NCBI GenBank assembly: GCA_027045065.1
Contig: JALUBE010000026.1
Location: forward strand, 1-39,309
Direction: 5' to 3'
DNA: 39,309 nt
DNA from: Desulfurellales bacterium
GTDB lineage: Bacteria > Campylobacterota_A > Desulfurellia > Desulfurellales > Hippeaceae
Shown: positions 13,664-21,567 of the stretch, one piece after another
Layout of the letters: each line of letters starts with the position of its first letter
How positions within the stretch are numbered: position 1 is the first letter of the stretch
Position numbers and translations under genes: made by a program
Notes under the pieces: model-generated
Databases searched by the model: none
Told to the model about the DNA's origin: nothing
The model's input: the letters and a program-made list of their open reading frames with translations, nothing else

Positions 13664-13689
13664 ATTTTCACCCCATATAATAATCGGAT

Positions 13690-15021
13690 CTAATTCTGGA
13701 AAGTTAAGGGCTTTGATTGATAAATCTCGTAGTATTTTTCTCTGGCATCCTTCTTGCCCTTTGCTTGATACATGGTCATATCGGCTTTATATAGGACCTC
13801 ATCGGCACCAATGTCTTCACCTGTGTATATGTAAACACCCATGCTCAAGCCCACTTTCGCTTCATTTCCGCCACTTAACACAATGGGTTTTTTAAGCTCC
13901 TTTTCAATCTTATCAAAAATTCTGTATAAATCATCCAAACTCTTTATATTCTCAAGCAAAACAACAAACTCATCTCCACCCCACCTTGCAACAAAATCAG
14001 ATTTTCTCAAATTCTCCTTAAGTCTCTCAGATATTACTTTTAAAACTTCATCGCCTTTGTCATGGCCCAAATTGTCGTTTATCGGTTTAAAATCATCGAG
14101 ATCTATAAAACAAACAACCAATGCACTGTTGTTTCTCTTTGCCCTCTCCATAGCCCTTTCAAGCTCTTCTTCCAATGCATACCTGTTATAAAGGCCCGTT
14201 AAAGCGTCATGGAGAGCCTGTTTTTTAAGGTTCTCTCTAAGTTTATGAACCTCCGTTGTGTCTATAGCGCTCCAAATAACGGCTCTTCTTTTATCTGGCA
14301 ATATTACAATCGATCCCGTAACTTCAGCCCAAACCACAGAACCATCTTTACCTTTAAAACAGTACTCCACAGTCTTCAGTTCATCTTTACTTTGGGTTAC
14401 GATCTCAAAAACCTTCGCAAAGTCTTCATAATACTGCTCATTTATGTGTATTACAGATGCATTTTTTCCAACGACATCTTCCTTTGAATATCCCGAAATC
14501 TTTATGAATGCTGGATTTACATCCAAAATGGTTCTATTTTCATCAACAATCAACATCATTGCGGGGTTCCTTTTGAACAAGGTTTCGAAATAATCAAGTG
14601 AATTTTTTAAGCTTTCTTGCACCGTTCTAAGCTCCCTTTCCGATGACTTCTGCCTTGTTATGTCAATAGAATAATGTAGGCAAAGATTTTCAGATATTGG
14701 TATCCACCAAGATTCATAATGCCTATCTTTCACGCAAACATCAATATTCTTTGGCTCACTGCTATTTAATGCCTCATCAAGCTTACAAAAAGTGCATCTC
14801 ATATCATTTGTTACAATTCCCTTTTCATAAAGCCTTTTGAGTTCCTCAGGCAAGGTTTCTCCATTCCAAAACTCCTTCCAGCACACTCCATTAGTCTTGA
14901 CACCAAACAGCTCTTTAGAAGGCCTGTTTTGATAGAGTATCCTATACTCCCTATCTATGATCATTACCGGAATGTTAACCAAATCCAAGATCTTCTGTGT
15001 AAACTCAAAATCCTCTAACAT
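13690..15021 (-). CDS. PAS-PAS-GGDEF diguanylate cyclase
   Basis: This 443-aa protein is predicted to make c-di-GMP from two GTP. Two PAS domains (about residues 8-125 and 140-260) precede the GGDEF domain (265-435). The active motif RWGGDEFVVLLE is intact (GGDEF at 348-352). An inhibitory RxxD site (R339-D342) lies five residues before it, so product feedback is likely. The first PAS carries C47, C76 and C79 (VCWKEFW, MRCTFC), a cysteine pattern seen in PAS domains that may bind a metal or cofactor, so a redox or ligand input is possible. There is no membrane segment, so it is cytoplasmic. It may be co-transcribed with the SUMF1-like gene. Confidence 0.93.
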   Translation of the reverse strand: MLEDFEFTQKILDLVNIPVMIIDREYRILYQNRPSKELFGVKTNGVCWKEFWNGETLPEELKRLYEKGIVTNDMRCTFCKLDEALNSSEPKNIDVCVKDRHYESWWIPISENLCLHYSIDITRQKSSERELRTVQESLKNSLDYFETLFKRNPAMMLIVDENRTILDVNPAFIKISGYSKEDVVGKNASVIHINEQYYEDFAKVFEIVTQSKDELKTVEYCFKGKDGSVVWAEVTGSIVILPDKRRAVIWSAIDTTEVHKLRENLKKQALHDALTGLYNRYALEEELERAMERAKRNNSALVVCFIDLDDFKPINDNLGHDKGDEVLKVISERLKENLRKSDFVARWGGDEFVVLLENIKSLDDLYRIFDKIEKELKKPIVLSGGNEAKVGLSMGVYIYTGEDIGADEVLYKADMTMYQAKGKKDAREKYYEIYQSKPLTFQN

Positions 15022-15057
15022 TCAACACAACTCTCTCAACCTATTTAAACTTTCTTA

Positions 15058-15085
15058 ATTATATAAAATTTTATTTAAAAATCTA
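15058..15085 (-). promoter_or_regulatory. Candidate promoter of the diguanylate cyclase gene
   Basis: On the minus strand a perfect TATAAT (15063-15058) lies 16 bases after a weak -35, TAGATT (15085-15080), in very AT-rich sequence about 37 bases upstream of the ATG. The -35 is poor, so only the -10 is convincing. Confidence 0.4.
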
Positions 15086-15101
15086 CTTAAATTTAGAAGT
15101 G

Positions 15102-16067
15102 TTACGCATCAGTTATCTTAAAATCGTGTTTATACTCATTCGGATCGCTTAAAACGCCAAAGCCTTTTCTTTCTACGGCCTTTAACAACTCTGAGTTACG
15201 TGAAAAGAACCTAACGCCAACACCTTTCTTTGTAAGTTCGTATGCAAGGTGCACAAAAATCTCAAGGTTTTCCCTATTCTCTACTAAAAAGAGTGCCTTT
15301 TTTGGAACCTCGTCTATCCTTATCTGATGAACGTCACTGTTAATGTCCATCAGCTCAGGCTTTTCAATCAAAAGCTCAACAACGTTTTTGAGGTTAAAAA
15401 CCTTTCCTTTAGACTCAAGCTCATAAAAAACGGCATTCATAAACTCCAAATCCGCAATCGTGTCAACAGAAATTCTGTGACTTACTTTGTAAAAAATGTC
15501 TTCGCATTCAATACAATCTATTTTAAATAGATCACTCCTCAAACCCACAACGGGAAAATGGTGCTCCCTCAAGTTTGGCTTATCAGACAGTTTATCCGCT
15601 AACTCCCAACACTTTCTCCTATAAACACCAACACTTGAATGTATAGGATATCGACCATCTTTTTCACAAAAACCAACATAGTCAAGCTCTTTGTTTACTA
15701 AAATCTTCTCTATACGCTTTGCTACGGCTTCAGGCCAAACCAGCGGACAATCGCCGCTCACCAGAACCGGAATATCAGCTTCAAACTCGATAGCCGCTTT
15801 AGTCAATCTACCCACTACATCGTTAACATCACCCTTATACCAAAAGAGCTTTACACCGTTCTCCTTTGCCACATCAATTAATGGCCTATTATCTTCTTCA
15901 TCTACCGTTGCAATAACAATATCGTCCAAATACCCTACCTGCTTGATAAAATGGATTGTCCAATCGATCATTCGTCTGTCGCCAATTGTCTTTAGGTGTT
16001 TATTAGGTAATCTTGATGAAGATAGTCTTGCTACAATAAATGCTACAACACGCTCATCTTTCACCAT
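15102..16067 (-). CDS. SpsF-like cytidylyltransferase/glycan nucleotidyltransferase with C-terminal extension
   Basis: The first 240 residues match the SpsF/acylneuraminate-type nucleotidyltransferase family: VVAFIVARLSSSRLPNKHL with the nucleotide-binding Arg-rich loop, DDIVIATVDEEDN and VLVSGDCPLVWPE. Such enzymes activate sugars or acidic sugars for surface polysaccharide or flagellin glycosylation. The protein is 321 aa from the ATG at 16067. The track's GTG at 16076 is less likely because the ATG overlaps the SDR stop and has GGTGG upstream. About 80 residues at the C terminus (KALFLVENRENLEIFVHLAYE, ending KHDFKITDA) are extra and I cannot assign them; they look like an alpha/beta fragment. 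It is the last gene of a three-gene cassette. The actual sugar is unknown. Confidence 0.8.
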   Translation of the reverse strand: MVKDERVVAFIVARLSSSRLPNKHLKTIGDRRMIDWTIHFIKQVGYLDDIVIATVDEEDNRPLIDVAKENGVKLFWYKGDVNDVVGRLTKAAIEFEADIPVLVSGDCPLVWPEAVAKRIEKILVNKELDYVGFCEKDGRYPIHSSVGVYRRKCWELADKLSDKPNLREHHFPVVGLRSDLFKIDCIECEDIFYKVSHRISVDTIADLEFMNAVFYELESKGKVFNLKNVVELLIEKPELMDINSDVHQIRIDEVPKKALFLVENRENLEIFVHLAYELTKKGVGVRFFSRNSELLKAVERKGFGVLSDPNEYKHDFKITDA

Positions 16068-16831
16068 ATCGTCCACCCACCATCCACAACCAAGTTATGG
16101 CCCGTTATAAATGAGGATGCATCACTCGCCAAAAGAACCAAAGCACCTTTCAAATCCTCGGGTTTTCCTATCCTCCCCAAGGGAACCTTGTCCTTCAAAT
16201 TCTCAACAAACCCTTCAAACTTTTGAATGGATTGAGAGGGGAAAGGACCTGGCGATATGCAGTTTACCCTGATGCCCCTCTCTGCTAACTTAACGGCATA
16301 GTAGCGTGTCATCTGTATCACACCGGACTTTGCAACGCCATAATGTGGCGGGCTCATAAATTGCTCAAAACCATTGTAAATCCTAAAGTCTGGAGAGACA
16401 ATGCCATACATAGACGAAATATTTACTATGCTCGAGCCCTTTTTCATATAAGGTACAACCTCTCTAATACATCTAAAAACACTATTCAAAACGCCATTGA
16501 TACCCCTATTCCACGTCTCATCGTCCATAAACGCCGATCCAAAATCAAGCGACACGGCATTGTTAACTAAAACGTCAATTTTGCCATTTTCATTGTAAAC
16601 CACTGAAAAAGCCTCTTTAATGGAATTTGTATCTAAAATGTCAAGATAAACAAATTCAACATTTTCTGTATCTTTAAATACATCTAAAAACCTATCCCTG
16701 TTCCTTGCTGCAACATAGACCTTGGCTTGCGCTTCATGTAAAGCCTCAACAAATGCCCTACCCAAGTGACCGTATCCGCCTGTAACTATAGCAACCTTAC
16801 CATCAAGCTTGAAACTATCCAAAACGTTCAA
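16061..16831 (-). CDS. Short-chain dehydrogenase/reductase (PtmA-like), TTG start
   Basis: This 256-aa classical SDR has the NAD(P) motif TGGYGHLG (residues 17-24), LVNNAV, the catalytic Ser region IVNISSMYG and the YxxxK motif in PPHYGVAKSG. It ends in the usual SPGP and GHNLVVDGGW. The order with an SpsF-like transferase resembles PtmA-type genes in flagellin or LPS sugar clusters, a link drawn from context. The start is a TTG at 16831: there is no nearby ATG, and GGAGG lies six bases upstream with the stop of the preceding gene between them. The stop overlaps the SpsF-like ATG. A general sugar or steroid-type dehydrogenase is the fallback call. Confidence 0.85.
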   Translation of the reverse strand: MNVLDSFKLDGKVAIVTGGYGHLGRAFVEALHEAQAKVYVAARNRDRFLDVFKDTENVEFVYLDILDTNSIKEAFSVVYNENGKIDVLVNNAVSLDFGSAFMDDETWNRGINGVLNSVFRCIREVVPYMKKGSSIVNISSMYGIVSPDFRIYNGFEQFMSPPHYGVAKSGVIQMTRYYAVKLAERGIRVNCISPGPFPSQSIQKFEGFVENLKDKVPLGRIGKPEDLKGALVLLASDASSFITGHNLVVDGGWTIW

Positions 16832-17689
16832 TTAAAACCTCCAATTTATCGGCAAAATAATTTTTTCATCATATTCCCTAAAATAGTCCCAATCAACATT
16901 TGTAATTTTCTCAACTATACTATCGTCCAAATCCGTGTTTTTCTTAAACTGATCAAACGAATCCACACCAATAATCACTCTATCAACACATTCATTAGTT
17001 AAAGCCCAAAACAACAACAACTTCTCTAAAGGAACATCCAAATCATGGGAAATTTGGTGTAATCTTTTAATCTTCTCTTTAACTGGATCAAAAAACTTTG
17101 GCAATCTGTCAAGATCCACAAAAAACAACCCCTGTAAAAAAACAGACCTCACGTGCACCTCAACATCTTTCTCTTTCAACATACAAAAGTACTTTTCAAA
17201 TCTTCTATCAAAGATGTTGTAGGGAACTTGGATTAGATCAAACTCTACGGACTTCTCTAAAAGAAAATCGAGATCTTCCAAAAAATAAAGAGAAAAACCT
17301 ACCTTTTTTGTTAACCCTTTTTCCTTCAAGCCCAAAACCTTTTCCCAGGCAGTTAAATTGCTCTTTAAGAATTCAAAATGGTGGCATAAATATCCGTAAA
17401 AACGCTCAATTTTTAACCTCTTCAGGCTGATATCTATGGCAATCCCAGGATCCAAATCCTTGGGAAACTTGGAAACAACCTTGAACTGCCCCAAACCGTT
17501 AAACCTGCCGAGAATGGCTTCGCTTTCGCCATAAGAATAGGCTGTATCAATGAGATCAATCCCTTTGTCCCAGGCATAATTCAGGATCTTTTGAACCTCA
17601 TCTTTTTTAACCCTTCCAAATTTATTGTTTATGCCATAATCCAACCCAAACTGAACTGTTCCTAAACCTATTCTCTCAACAACACCCAT
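16832..17689 (-). CDS. Aldo/keto reductase
   Basis: This 285-aa protein is an NAD(P)H-dependent aldo/keto reductase with a TIM barrel. The catalytic tetrad is visible as D48 and Y53 (DLIDTAYSYGES), K74 (VVSKFPKD) and a His at 103-104 (LCHHFEF). The start MGVVERIGLGTVQFGLDYGI and the C-terminal VDRVIIGVDSFDQFKKN also fit. The first gene of the cassette, it abuts the SDR directly. With the SpsF-like transferase, the set looks like a pathway for making and activating a modified sugar for the cell surface or flagellum. The substrate is unknown. The ATG at 17689 has AAAGG upstream and a promoter about 70 bases further up. Confidence 0.88.
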   Translation of the reverse strand: MGVVERIGLGTVQFGLDYGINNKFGRVKKDEVQKILNYAWDKGIDLIDTAYSYGESEAILGRFNGLGQFKVVSKFPKDLDPGIAIDISLKRLKIERFYGYLCHHFEFLKSNLTAWEKVLGLKEKGLTKKVGFSLYFLEDLDFLLEKSVEFDLIQVPYNIFDRRFEKYFCMLKEKDVEVHVRSVFLQGLFFVDLDRLPKFFDPVKEKIKRLHQISHDLDVPLEKLLLFWALTNECVDRVIIGVDSFDQFKKNTDLDDSIVEKITNVDWDYFREYDEKIILPINWRF

Positions 17690-17754
17690 AATTAAAACCT
17701 TTCCCTTACAATCCTATCCTGATTCGAGAAACATTATCAAATGCCTCTTTTAGA

Positions 17755-17783
17755 CTTATATTTCAACAGAGAACGTAAGTCAA
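17755..17783 (-). promoter_or_regulatory. Candidate sigma70 promoter of the AKR-SDR-SpsF cassette
   Basis: On the minus strand TTGACT (17783-17778) and TATAAG (17760-17755) are exactly 17 bases apart, each five of six to consensus, giving a leader of about 58 bases. The two boxes lie in an inverted repeat, GACTTA(17-nt)TAAGTC, at 17753-17781. Confidence 0.55.
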
Positions 17784-17788
17784 TAGCT

Positions 17789-17816
17789 AAAGGTTTAAAT
17801 TGTCTTTTCAACCTTT
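17789..17816. promoter_or_regulatory. Inverted repeat in the divergent AKR/pruA region
   Basis: AAAGGTT (17789-17795) and AACCTTT (17810-17816) form a 7-bp inverted repeat with a 14-nt spacer. It lies between the AKR promoter and the pruA promoter and could be an operator for either. Whether it is functional is unknown. Confidence 0.3.
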
Positions 17817-17838
17817 CAAGGTGTTTTAAATTTTGAAC

Positions 17839-17865
17839 TTGATTTTTTTTAAAAAACGATATATT
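17839..17865 (+). promoter_or_regulatory. Candidate promoter of pruA
   Basis: TTGATT (17839-17844) and TATATT (17860-17865) are 15 bases apart in AT-rich sequence containing a TTTTTTAAAAAA tract. The short spacer makes this tentative. Confidence 0.35.
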
Positions 17866-17905
17866 GTTCATAATAATGAAAAGATTTTTTAAAAGGAGGT
17901 GTACC

Positions 17906-19540
17906 ATGCGCAATACCATAGCAAAAGTACCGTATCCGGTAAATGAGCCTGTTTACTCTTATGCTCCAGGAACAGAGGAGAGGGAGAAGCTTAAAGAAGC
18001 TATTAAGGAAATCAAATCTAAACAAATAGAAATCCCTCTAATTATTGGCGGCGAGGAAATAAAGACAGGTAAAACTCAAGAGATAATAGAGCCGCACAAT
18101 ACAAAATCAGTACTTGGCGTATTCCACAAACCAACAGAAAAAGAAGTAAAAATGGCTATTGAGGCGGCTATTGCGGCTCAGAAAAAATGGAGAGAATACG
18201 ATTGGATAGATAGAGCTGCTATCTTTATGAAAGCAGCAGAACTTTTGAGCAAAAAGTATAGATTTTTAATCAATGCAGCCACTATGCTCACAATGAGTAA
18301 AAATGTTTTTCAGGCAGAAATTGACTCGGCGTGTGAATTAATTGACTTCTTAAGATTTAACGTCTATTACATGCAAAAAATTTATGAAGATCAGCCACTT
18401 CATTCTCCTTACGGCACATGGAACATCATGCAATACAGACCATTAGAAGGCTTCATCTTTGCCGTACCACCGTTTAACTTCGTTTCTATCTCTGGAAATC
18501 TACCAACGGCTCCTGCAATAATGGGTAACGTTGTAGTATGGAAACCAGCTGCAAACAGTGTTTATGCACCATATATCTTCATGAAAGTATTGCAAGAAGC
18601 AGGTTTACCCGATGGAGTTATTAATTTTATACCCGGGGACGGTCCAGATGTAGGTCCATATGTATTTTCATCTGAACACTTTGCAGGCTTACACTTCACA
18701 GGTAGCGTAAAAACATTCCAGTGGATGTGGAAAACTATAGGAGACAATATAACTAAGTACAAAACATATCCAAGAATCGTAGGTGAAACAGGCGGAAAGG
18801 ACTATATATTTGCCCACAAATCGGCTAATAGAAAAAAACTCATTACCGCAATTGTAAGGGGAGCCTACGAATATCAAGGTCAAAAATGTTCCGCCGTCTC
18901 AAGATTATACCTGCCAAAGAGCATGTGGAACGAGATAAAAGACGAGCTCTTTGCAGAGATCGATAAAATCAAAATGGGTTCTCCTGAAGATTTCACAAAC
19001 TTCATGAACGCCGTAATAGATAGAAAAGCTTTCGACAAAATAGTGAAATACATAGAGTATGCAAAAACCGCATCTGATGCAGAAATAGTTAAAGGCGGTG
19101 GATACGACGACTCCGTAGGTTATTTTATTGAGCCAACGATAATCTTAACGGAGAATCCACACTTTAAGACGATGGAAGAGGAGATCTTCGGTCCTGTGGT
19201 AACCGTATATCCTTACGATGATGATAAATACGTTGAAACACTACATCTATGCGACGAGACAAGTCCATACGGTTTGACAGGCTCTATCTTTAGCGAGGAC
19301 AGGGATGCAACAAGGGTAGCCATCGACATACTCGAGAACAGTGCAGGAAACTTCTATATAAACGATAAACCAACAGGTGCCGTAGTGGGTCAGCAACCAT
19401 TCGGAGGTTCAAGGGCAAGCGGAACAAACGATAAGGCTGGAAGCCATTTGAACCTCTTAAGGTGGGTAACACCAAGGGCAATAAAAGAAAACTTCTTGTC
19501 TCCAGAAAACTTTGAATATCCATTTATGAAAGAGGAGTAA
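17906..19540 (+). CDS. pruA: 1-pyrroline-5-carboxylate dehydrogenase (ALDH4-type)
   Basis: This NAD-dependent aldehyde dehydrogenase oxidises glutamate semialdehyde, in equilibrium with pyrroline-5-carboxylate, to glutamate in proline breakdown. The protein is 544 aa from the ATG at 17906, which follows AAGGAGGTG; this matches the length of ALDH4/PruA proteins. The track's TTG at 17864 adds an implausible MFIIMKRFFKRRCT. Key residues are the general base E294 (GETGGKD) and the nucleophile C328 (GQKCSAVSR). The NAD-binding stretch FTGSVKTF, PFNFVSISGNLPTAPA and the C-terminal PFGGSRASGTNDKAG are also as in PruA. The proline dehydrogenase gene follows after four bases. Confidence 0.95.
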   Translation: MRNTIAKVPYPVNEPVYSYAPGTEEREKLKEAIKEIKSKQIEIPLIIGGEEIKTGKTQEIIEPHNTKSVLGVFHKPTEKEVKMAIEAAIAAQKKWREYDWIDRAAIFMKAAELLSKKYRFLINAATMLTMSKNVFQAEIDSACELIDFLRFNVYYMQKIYEDQPLHSPYGTWNIMQYRPLEGFIFAVPPFNFVSISGNLPTAPAIMGNVVVWKPAANSVYAPYIFMKVLQEAGLPDGVINFIPGDGPDVGPYVFSSEHFAGLHFTGSVKTFQWMWKTIGDNITKYKTYPRIVGETGGKDYIFAHKSANRKKLITAIVRGAYEYQGQKCSAVSRLYLPKSMWNEIKDELFAEIDKIKMGSPEDFTNFMNAVIDRKAFDKIVKYIEYAKTASDAEIVKGGGYDDSVGYFIEPTIILTENPHFKTMEEEIFGPVVTVYPYDDDKYVETLHLCDETSPYGLTGSIFSEDRDATRVAIDILENSAGNFYINDKPTGAVVGQQPFGGSRASGTNDKAGSHLNLLRWVTPRAIKENFLSPENFEYPFMKEE

Positions 19541-19544
19541 AAAT

Positions 19545-20447
19545 ATGTCTATCTTCAACAAAAGTGTAAGCATATTTATAGATAAAGTACCACCGGGCGC
19601 CATTGCGCCCTTTGCTAAACGATACATTGCAGGCCCTGAATTAACCGATGCCATTGAGCTTACAAAGAAGCTAAATTCTCAGGGTGCCATGACCACAATA
19701 GATGTACTTGGCGAATTTGTAAACACAAAAGAAGAAACAATTTACTACAGAAACTTAGCTATTAAGGTGCTCGAAGCAATTGACAAAAACAAATTAGACG
19801 CCAACTTATCTTTAAAACTCACACAAATGGGCTTAAAGCTATCAAAAGCTCTATGTTTAGATAACATAGAAAAGATCTTTGAGAAAGCAAAAGAGCTGGG
19901 TATTTTTGTAAGGATAGATATGGAGGACTCAACCTGCACAGATGACACATTAGAAATTTATAGAAACTATAGAGACAAATACAACATAGGAACCGTATTA
20001 CAAGCTTACATGAGGAGAACAATAGATGACATAAACAAACTATCAGACGGAAGACTCAACTTTAGGTTGTGCAAAGGTATATACGACGAGCCGAGGGAAA
20101 TTGCTTACAAAGACAAGGAAATCATAAGGAGCAATTATATATGGTGTTTAGAGGAACTTCTAATTAAAAAAGCTTACGTGGGAATCGCGACACACGATGA
20201 ATACTTGGTTTTCCACGCTGAAAGATTACTAAAAAAATATGGATACAAACGGGACGAATACGAGTTCCAAATGTTGCTTGGCGTTGATGAACAGCTCCGC
20301 TCAATAATCATAAACAGGGGCCATAGATTAAGGGTTTACGTTCCTTTTGGCAAGGATTGGTTGCCTTACTCAATCAGAAGACTCAAAGAGAATCCCAACA
20401 TTATGAAATCGGCCATAGAGGGATACATAAAGAAATATCAAAGATAG
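19545..20447 (+). CDS. Proline dehydrogenase
   Basis: This is a monofunctional FAD proline dehydrogenase of 300 aa with a TIM barrel like the PutA core. It oxidises proline to pyrroline-5-carboxylate and passes electrons to the quinone pool at the membrane. Family marks are GAMTTIDVLGEFV, VRIDMEDSTCTDDTLEIY, VLQAYMRRTIDDI, LCKGIYDEPREIAY, IATHDEYLVFHAERLL, EFQMLLGVDEQLR and the C-terminal VYVPFGKDWLPYSIRRL. The ATG at 19545 follows pruA by four bases, with GAGGAG at the end of pruA as binding site. The two genes therefore form a complete proline-to-glutamate operon with separate enzymes instead of a fused PutA. Confidence 0.94.
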   Translation: MSIFNKSVSIFIDKVPPGAIAPFAKRYIAGPELTDAIELTKKLNSQGAMTTIDVLGEFVNTKEETIYYRNLAIKVLEAIDKNKLDANLSLKLTQMGLKLSKALCLDNIEKIFEKAKELGIFVRIDMEDSTCTDDTLEIYRNYRDKYNIGTVLQAYMRRTIDDINKLSDGRLNFRLCKGIYDEPREIAYKDKEIIRSNYIWCLEELLIKKAYVGIATHDEYLVFHAERLLKKYGYKRDEYEFQMLLGVDEQLRSIIINRGHRLRVYVPFGKDWLPYSIRRLKENPNIMKSAIEGYIKKYQR

Positions 20448-20465
20448 CCCTGCCTCACGGCGGGG
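20448..20465. terminator. Possible shared hairpin between convergent proline dehydrogenase and GNAT genes
   Basis: CCCTGCC-TCAC-GGCGGGG forms a 7-bp stem with one G-T wobble, directly after the proline dehydrogenase stop and across the stop of the GNAT gene. The following sequence (TTATCCCCTTTT on +) is only weakly T-rich, so termination may be inefficient. Confidence 0.35.
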
Positions 20466-21567
20466 TTATCCCCTTTTCATAGATCCTGTAAGTCTTGTAG
20501 TGTTCAGCACCCATCTTCAGAATGGGCTTATTGATGGCATCGTTGTCTTCCAACGTCCAAGAAAGCTCACCGCCCTTTCCGCCACGTTTTTCAACCACTT
20601 CGAAGCTTTTTATATAAAGTAAAAGATCAACACCCATCTTCCTACATTCTGGCAAAACACCGAGCGTAATCAACCTATAGTTGTCTATCTTTTTTAACCT
20701 GTACAGGGCTTTTAATGCATTAAAAGGTGTTATCTTTCCCCCCAAACCCTTAAGTGCTTGATTGAAATCCGGCACTATTGCTGAAAAACCACAGGGTTTG
20801 CCTTCTCTATAAGCAAAGATCACAAGTTCTTCAGGCACCATTGTTTTAAAATCCTCAACGCCGTATCTAAACTCCTCATATGTCGGTGGCACAAAACCCC
20901 AGTTGTTCTTCCACGCCTCACAGTACAAGTAGTGGATCGTTTTTACATCCTCTTCGAAGCTCTTACGAGAAAAATGCCTCAGCTCAATGCCAAATTTTTT
21001 TTGAACATAACTTGCAAGCTTTAGCAACTTCTCTTTGGGTTTGTTGGCAGTTGTCAGGTAGAAGGCGTATAAATCCTTCACCTTTTTAAAACCATATCCC
21101 TCGATCAAATCTATATAATAAGCCCTGTTGTATGGCATCATAAAAACAGGCTCTTGAAAAAAGCCCTTAACAAGCAATCCACTGATATCGTTCATGGATG
21201 GGCTAATAGGCCCCCTAATCACATTGAGGCCGTTTTCGTACAAAAACCCTTCAGCCTTTTCAAAAAGCAAAGAAGCCACATCTTTATCATTAATGCACTC
21301 AAAGAAACCAAAGAAACCGACCTTGTCATTGTGGAATTCATTGTGGCGCTTATTGACAATTACCGCAATCCTTCCCACAGGTTTTTCGTCTTCGTATGCA
21401 ATGAACAAAGCCCTTTTAGCATACCTATAAAACGGGTTGTGCTTATCATCTATCATTTTCTTTTCTTCTTCAATTAAAGGCTGTACGTATAATCGGTCAT
21501 CTTTGTAAAAAAGAGGAGCAATCCTAACGAAAAGGTCAAGATCTTCTGTTTGCTCAACACGTATCAT
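20455..21567 (-). CDS. Double-GNAT N-acyltransferase, candidate bacterial ceramide synthase (YghO-like)
   Basis: This 370-aa protein has two GNAT-like halves, about residues 1-175 and 190-365. The first contains [19 protein letters not shown] and [20 protein letters not shown]. The second has the acyl-CoA-binding loop type [16 protein letters not shown] and the end [15 protein letters not shown]. This pattern is that of a group typified by E. coli YghO. The ceramide synthase described in Caulobacter is also a GNAT-fold N-acyltransferase. The start overlaps the stop of the SPT-like gene as ATGA, so the two are translationally coupled. The idea that it N-acylates the product of that enzyme is inference from fold and context; another lipid or amine acylation is possible. 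Confidence 0.7.
   Translation of the reverse strand: MIRVEQTEDLDLFVRIAPLFYKDDRLYVQPLIEEEKKMIDDKHNPFYRYAKRALFIAYEDEKPVGRIAVIVNKRHNEFHNDKVGFFGFFECINDKDVASLLFEKAEGFLYENGLNVIRGPISPSMNDISGLLVKGFFQEPVFMMPYNRAYYIDLIEGYGFKKVKDLYAFYLTTANKPKEKLLKLASYVQKKFGIELRHFSRKSFEEDVKTIHYLYCEAWKNNWGFVPPTYEEFRYGVEDFKTMVPEELVIFAYREGKPCGFSAIVPDFNQALKGLGGKITPFNALKALYRLKKIDNYRLITLGVLPECRKMGVDLLLYIKSFEVVEKRGGKGGELSWTLEDNDAINKPILKMGAEHYKTYRIYEKGITPP

Noticed and set aside
13145-13693. 182-aa + ORF opposite the SUMF1-like gene
   Set aside because: It has no start signal, and the opposite frame holds a full signal peptide and SUMF1 domain.
16061-16831. SDR as the missing ketosphinganine or ceramide reductase of the SPT-GNAT pair
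   Set aside because: It is locked in an operon with a sugar transferase and an aldo/keto reductase 4 kb away, under another promoter; there is no sequence reason to join it to lipid synthesis.
17864-17905. N-terminal extension of pruA (MFIIMKRFFKRRCT) from a TTG
   Set aside because: The AAGGAGGTG lies inside this extension just before the ATG at 17906, and the shorter protein has the usual family length.
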